Below are positions 13,787-14,514 of a DNA stretch of 14,514 nt, piece by piece. Below the pieces are notes generated by a model, which worked only from the letters and a program-made list of their open reading frames with translations, had not been told where the DNA came from and did no database searches. This stretch comes from Hyphomicrobiales bacterium (GTDB lineage: Bacteria > Pseudomonadota > Alphaproteobacteria > Rhizobiales > Xanthobacteraceae), in the NCBI GenBank assembly GCA_016210825.1, contig JACQTM010000313.1, positions 1 to 14,514 on the forward strand. The letters run 5' to 3'. The position numbers were made by a program, and so were the translations under genes. The first letter of the stretch is position 1. The number at the start of each line of letters is the position of its first letter.

Positions 13787-14122
13787 TTACTCCACCTTCT
13801 CCACGAATACCCGGATGGTGCCGCCGCAGGAGAGCCCGGCGCGCCACGCGGTCTCATCAGCAACGCCGAACTCCAGAGTCTTCGGCGTGCCGTGCTCGAT
13901 GACATCGAGCGCTTCTGTGATGACGTCGCCCTCGACGCAGCCGCCGGAGACGGAACCAAGAAAATTACCGTCCTCGTCGATGACTAGGTTTGCGCCTACC
14001 GGACGTGGCGCCGAACCCCAGGTCTCGACCACAGTCGCAAGCGCAACTTTACGGCCGGCTTTGCGCCAGTCCTCGGCAGCTTTGAGGATATCTTCGTCGC
14101 GTCCAAGTGTATCTGAGTCCAT
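13787..14122 (-). CDS. XdhC/CoxI-type short protein (N-terminal domain only)
   Basis: This 111-residue protein is the XdhC_CoxI N-terminal module alone, a maturation factor domain for xanthine or CO dehydrogenase-like enzymes. Hallmarks are VALATVVETWGSAPRPVGANLVI (26-48), FLGSVSGGCVEGDVITEAL (54-72) with its cysteine, and AGLSCGG (95-101) with a second cysteine. These conserved cysteines are associated with handling the cofactor sulfur in XdhC proteins. The complementary Rossmann domain is the separate gene at 12577-13269, so XdhC is split here. I chose ATG 14122, with AAAGG 8 bases upstream, because family homology starts just after it. An in-frame GTG at 14182, overlapping the upstream stop as GTGA, would add 20 residues. 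Confidence 0.87.
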   Translation of the reverse strand: MDSDTLGRDEDILKAAEDWRKAGRKVALATVVETWGSAPRPVGANLVIDEDGNFLGSVSGGCVEGDVITEALDVIEHGTPKTLEFGVADETAWRAGLSCGGTIRVFVEKVE

Positions 14123-14178
14123 GATCTCAACCTTTCCCTTAGGGACGCGCTCACCCAATACATTAAGACGCTGAGAAT

Positions 14179-14514
14179 TCACGCAACATTCTTCAACAAT
14201 GCCTTGGCACCGGCATCGCGCCCGCTACCAGCGGACAAGGCTCGGCATAACGCCGTCATCGACTCCAGATTGTGGATCGGACGCAATTCGTCAACATGCG
14301 GCAGCATGACCTTGATGCCGCTCGCTCTTGCCTGAAAGCCGGCAAAACGCAGCAGCGGATTGAGCCAGATCAGGCGCCGGCACGAACGGTGCAGCCGGTC
14401 GATCTCGAAGCCGAGGCGGTCGCTCGCGTCGCGCTCGAGGCCATCGGTGATCAAGAGCACGATCGCGCCCTGGGTGAGCACGCGCCGCGCCCACAATTTG
14501 TTGAAGGCTGAAAG
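14179..14514 (-). CDS. CoxE-like vWA-domain protein, C-terminal part (5' end outside window)
   Basis: The frame is open to the window edge and encodes the last 111 residues of a von Willebrand factor A-domain protein of the CoxE type. VVLLITDGLERD-like strand IVLLITDGLERD (18-29) gives the late metal-site aspartate of the vWA fold. RLIWLNPLLRFAGFQARASGIKVMLPHVDELRPIHNLESM is the characteristic end of CoxE-like proteins. In carboxydotrophs CoxE works with the AAA ATPase CoxD in maturing the Mo-Cu site of CO dehydrogenase; related pairs accompany other molybdenum hydroxylases. It appears to lead into the short xdhC-type gene, whose start lies 57 bases downstream (or overlaps, if GTG 14182 is used). 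Confidence 0.87.
   Translation of the reverse strand, partial: LSAFNKLWARRVLTQGAIVLLITDGLERDASDRLGFEIDRLHRSCRRLIWLNPLLRFAGFQARASGIKVMLPHVDELRPIHNLESMTALCRALSAGSGRDAGAKALLKNVA

Overview
The window reads as a chromosomal stretch of a GC-rich alphaproteobacterium, most likely of the order Hyphomicrobiales (Rhizobiales) near the Bradyrhizobium/Xanthobacteraceae group. This is inferred from the GroEL sequence, the BcsS-type protein, the CoxE/XdhC/MocA-like maturation genes, and two kinds of dispersed palindromic repeat common in those genomes. No tRNA, rRNA, CRISPR array, insertion sequence or phage gene was seen. No gap longer than about 180 bases lacks a gene.

Layout. Positions 1-900 are the 3' half of groEL (+). 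A palindromic repeat and a bidirectional terminator separate it from a minus-strand operon, 2829 to 1056: an ArsR-type regulator followed by two different DUF899 thioredoxin-like proteins, with two operator-like palindromes just upstream. Diverging from it is a translationally coupled DUF72-DUF488 pair (2986-4238, +). That pair converges on an MFS transporter (4242-5474, -). A BcsS-like secreted protein (5656-6390, +) follows, converging on a CBS-domain protein and a small acidic protein that form a two-gene operon (7151 to 6441, -).

Positions 10799 to 7245 (-) hold a compact four-gene efflux operon: TetR regulator, lipoprotein membrane-fusion protein, ABC ATPase and ABC-2 permease. Each junction is a 4-base start/stop overlap. 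A 22-bp palindrome next to a good promoter suggests autorepression.

Positions 14514 to 10958 (-) are a maturation operon for a molybdenum hydroxylase of the xanthine dehydrogenase or CO dehydrogenase type: a CoxE-like vWA protein (cut by the window end), a short XdhC N-domain protein, an XdhC Rossmann-domain protein, and a molybdopterin-binding/MocA-like nucleotidyltransferase fusion.

The most notable structure is in this last operon. A DUF559 endonuclease-like gene sits between the two xdhC-type genes. It is flanked by two inverted copies of a GC-rich palindromic repeat, and one copy supplies the codons of its C-terminus. The layout resembles a small repeat-bounded mobile cassette that has inserted without breaking the operon, since its stop codon overlaps the start of the next gene.
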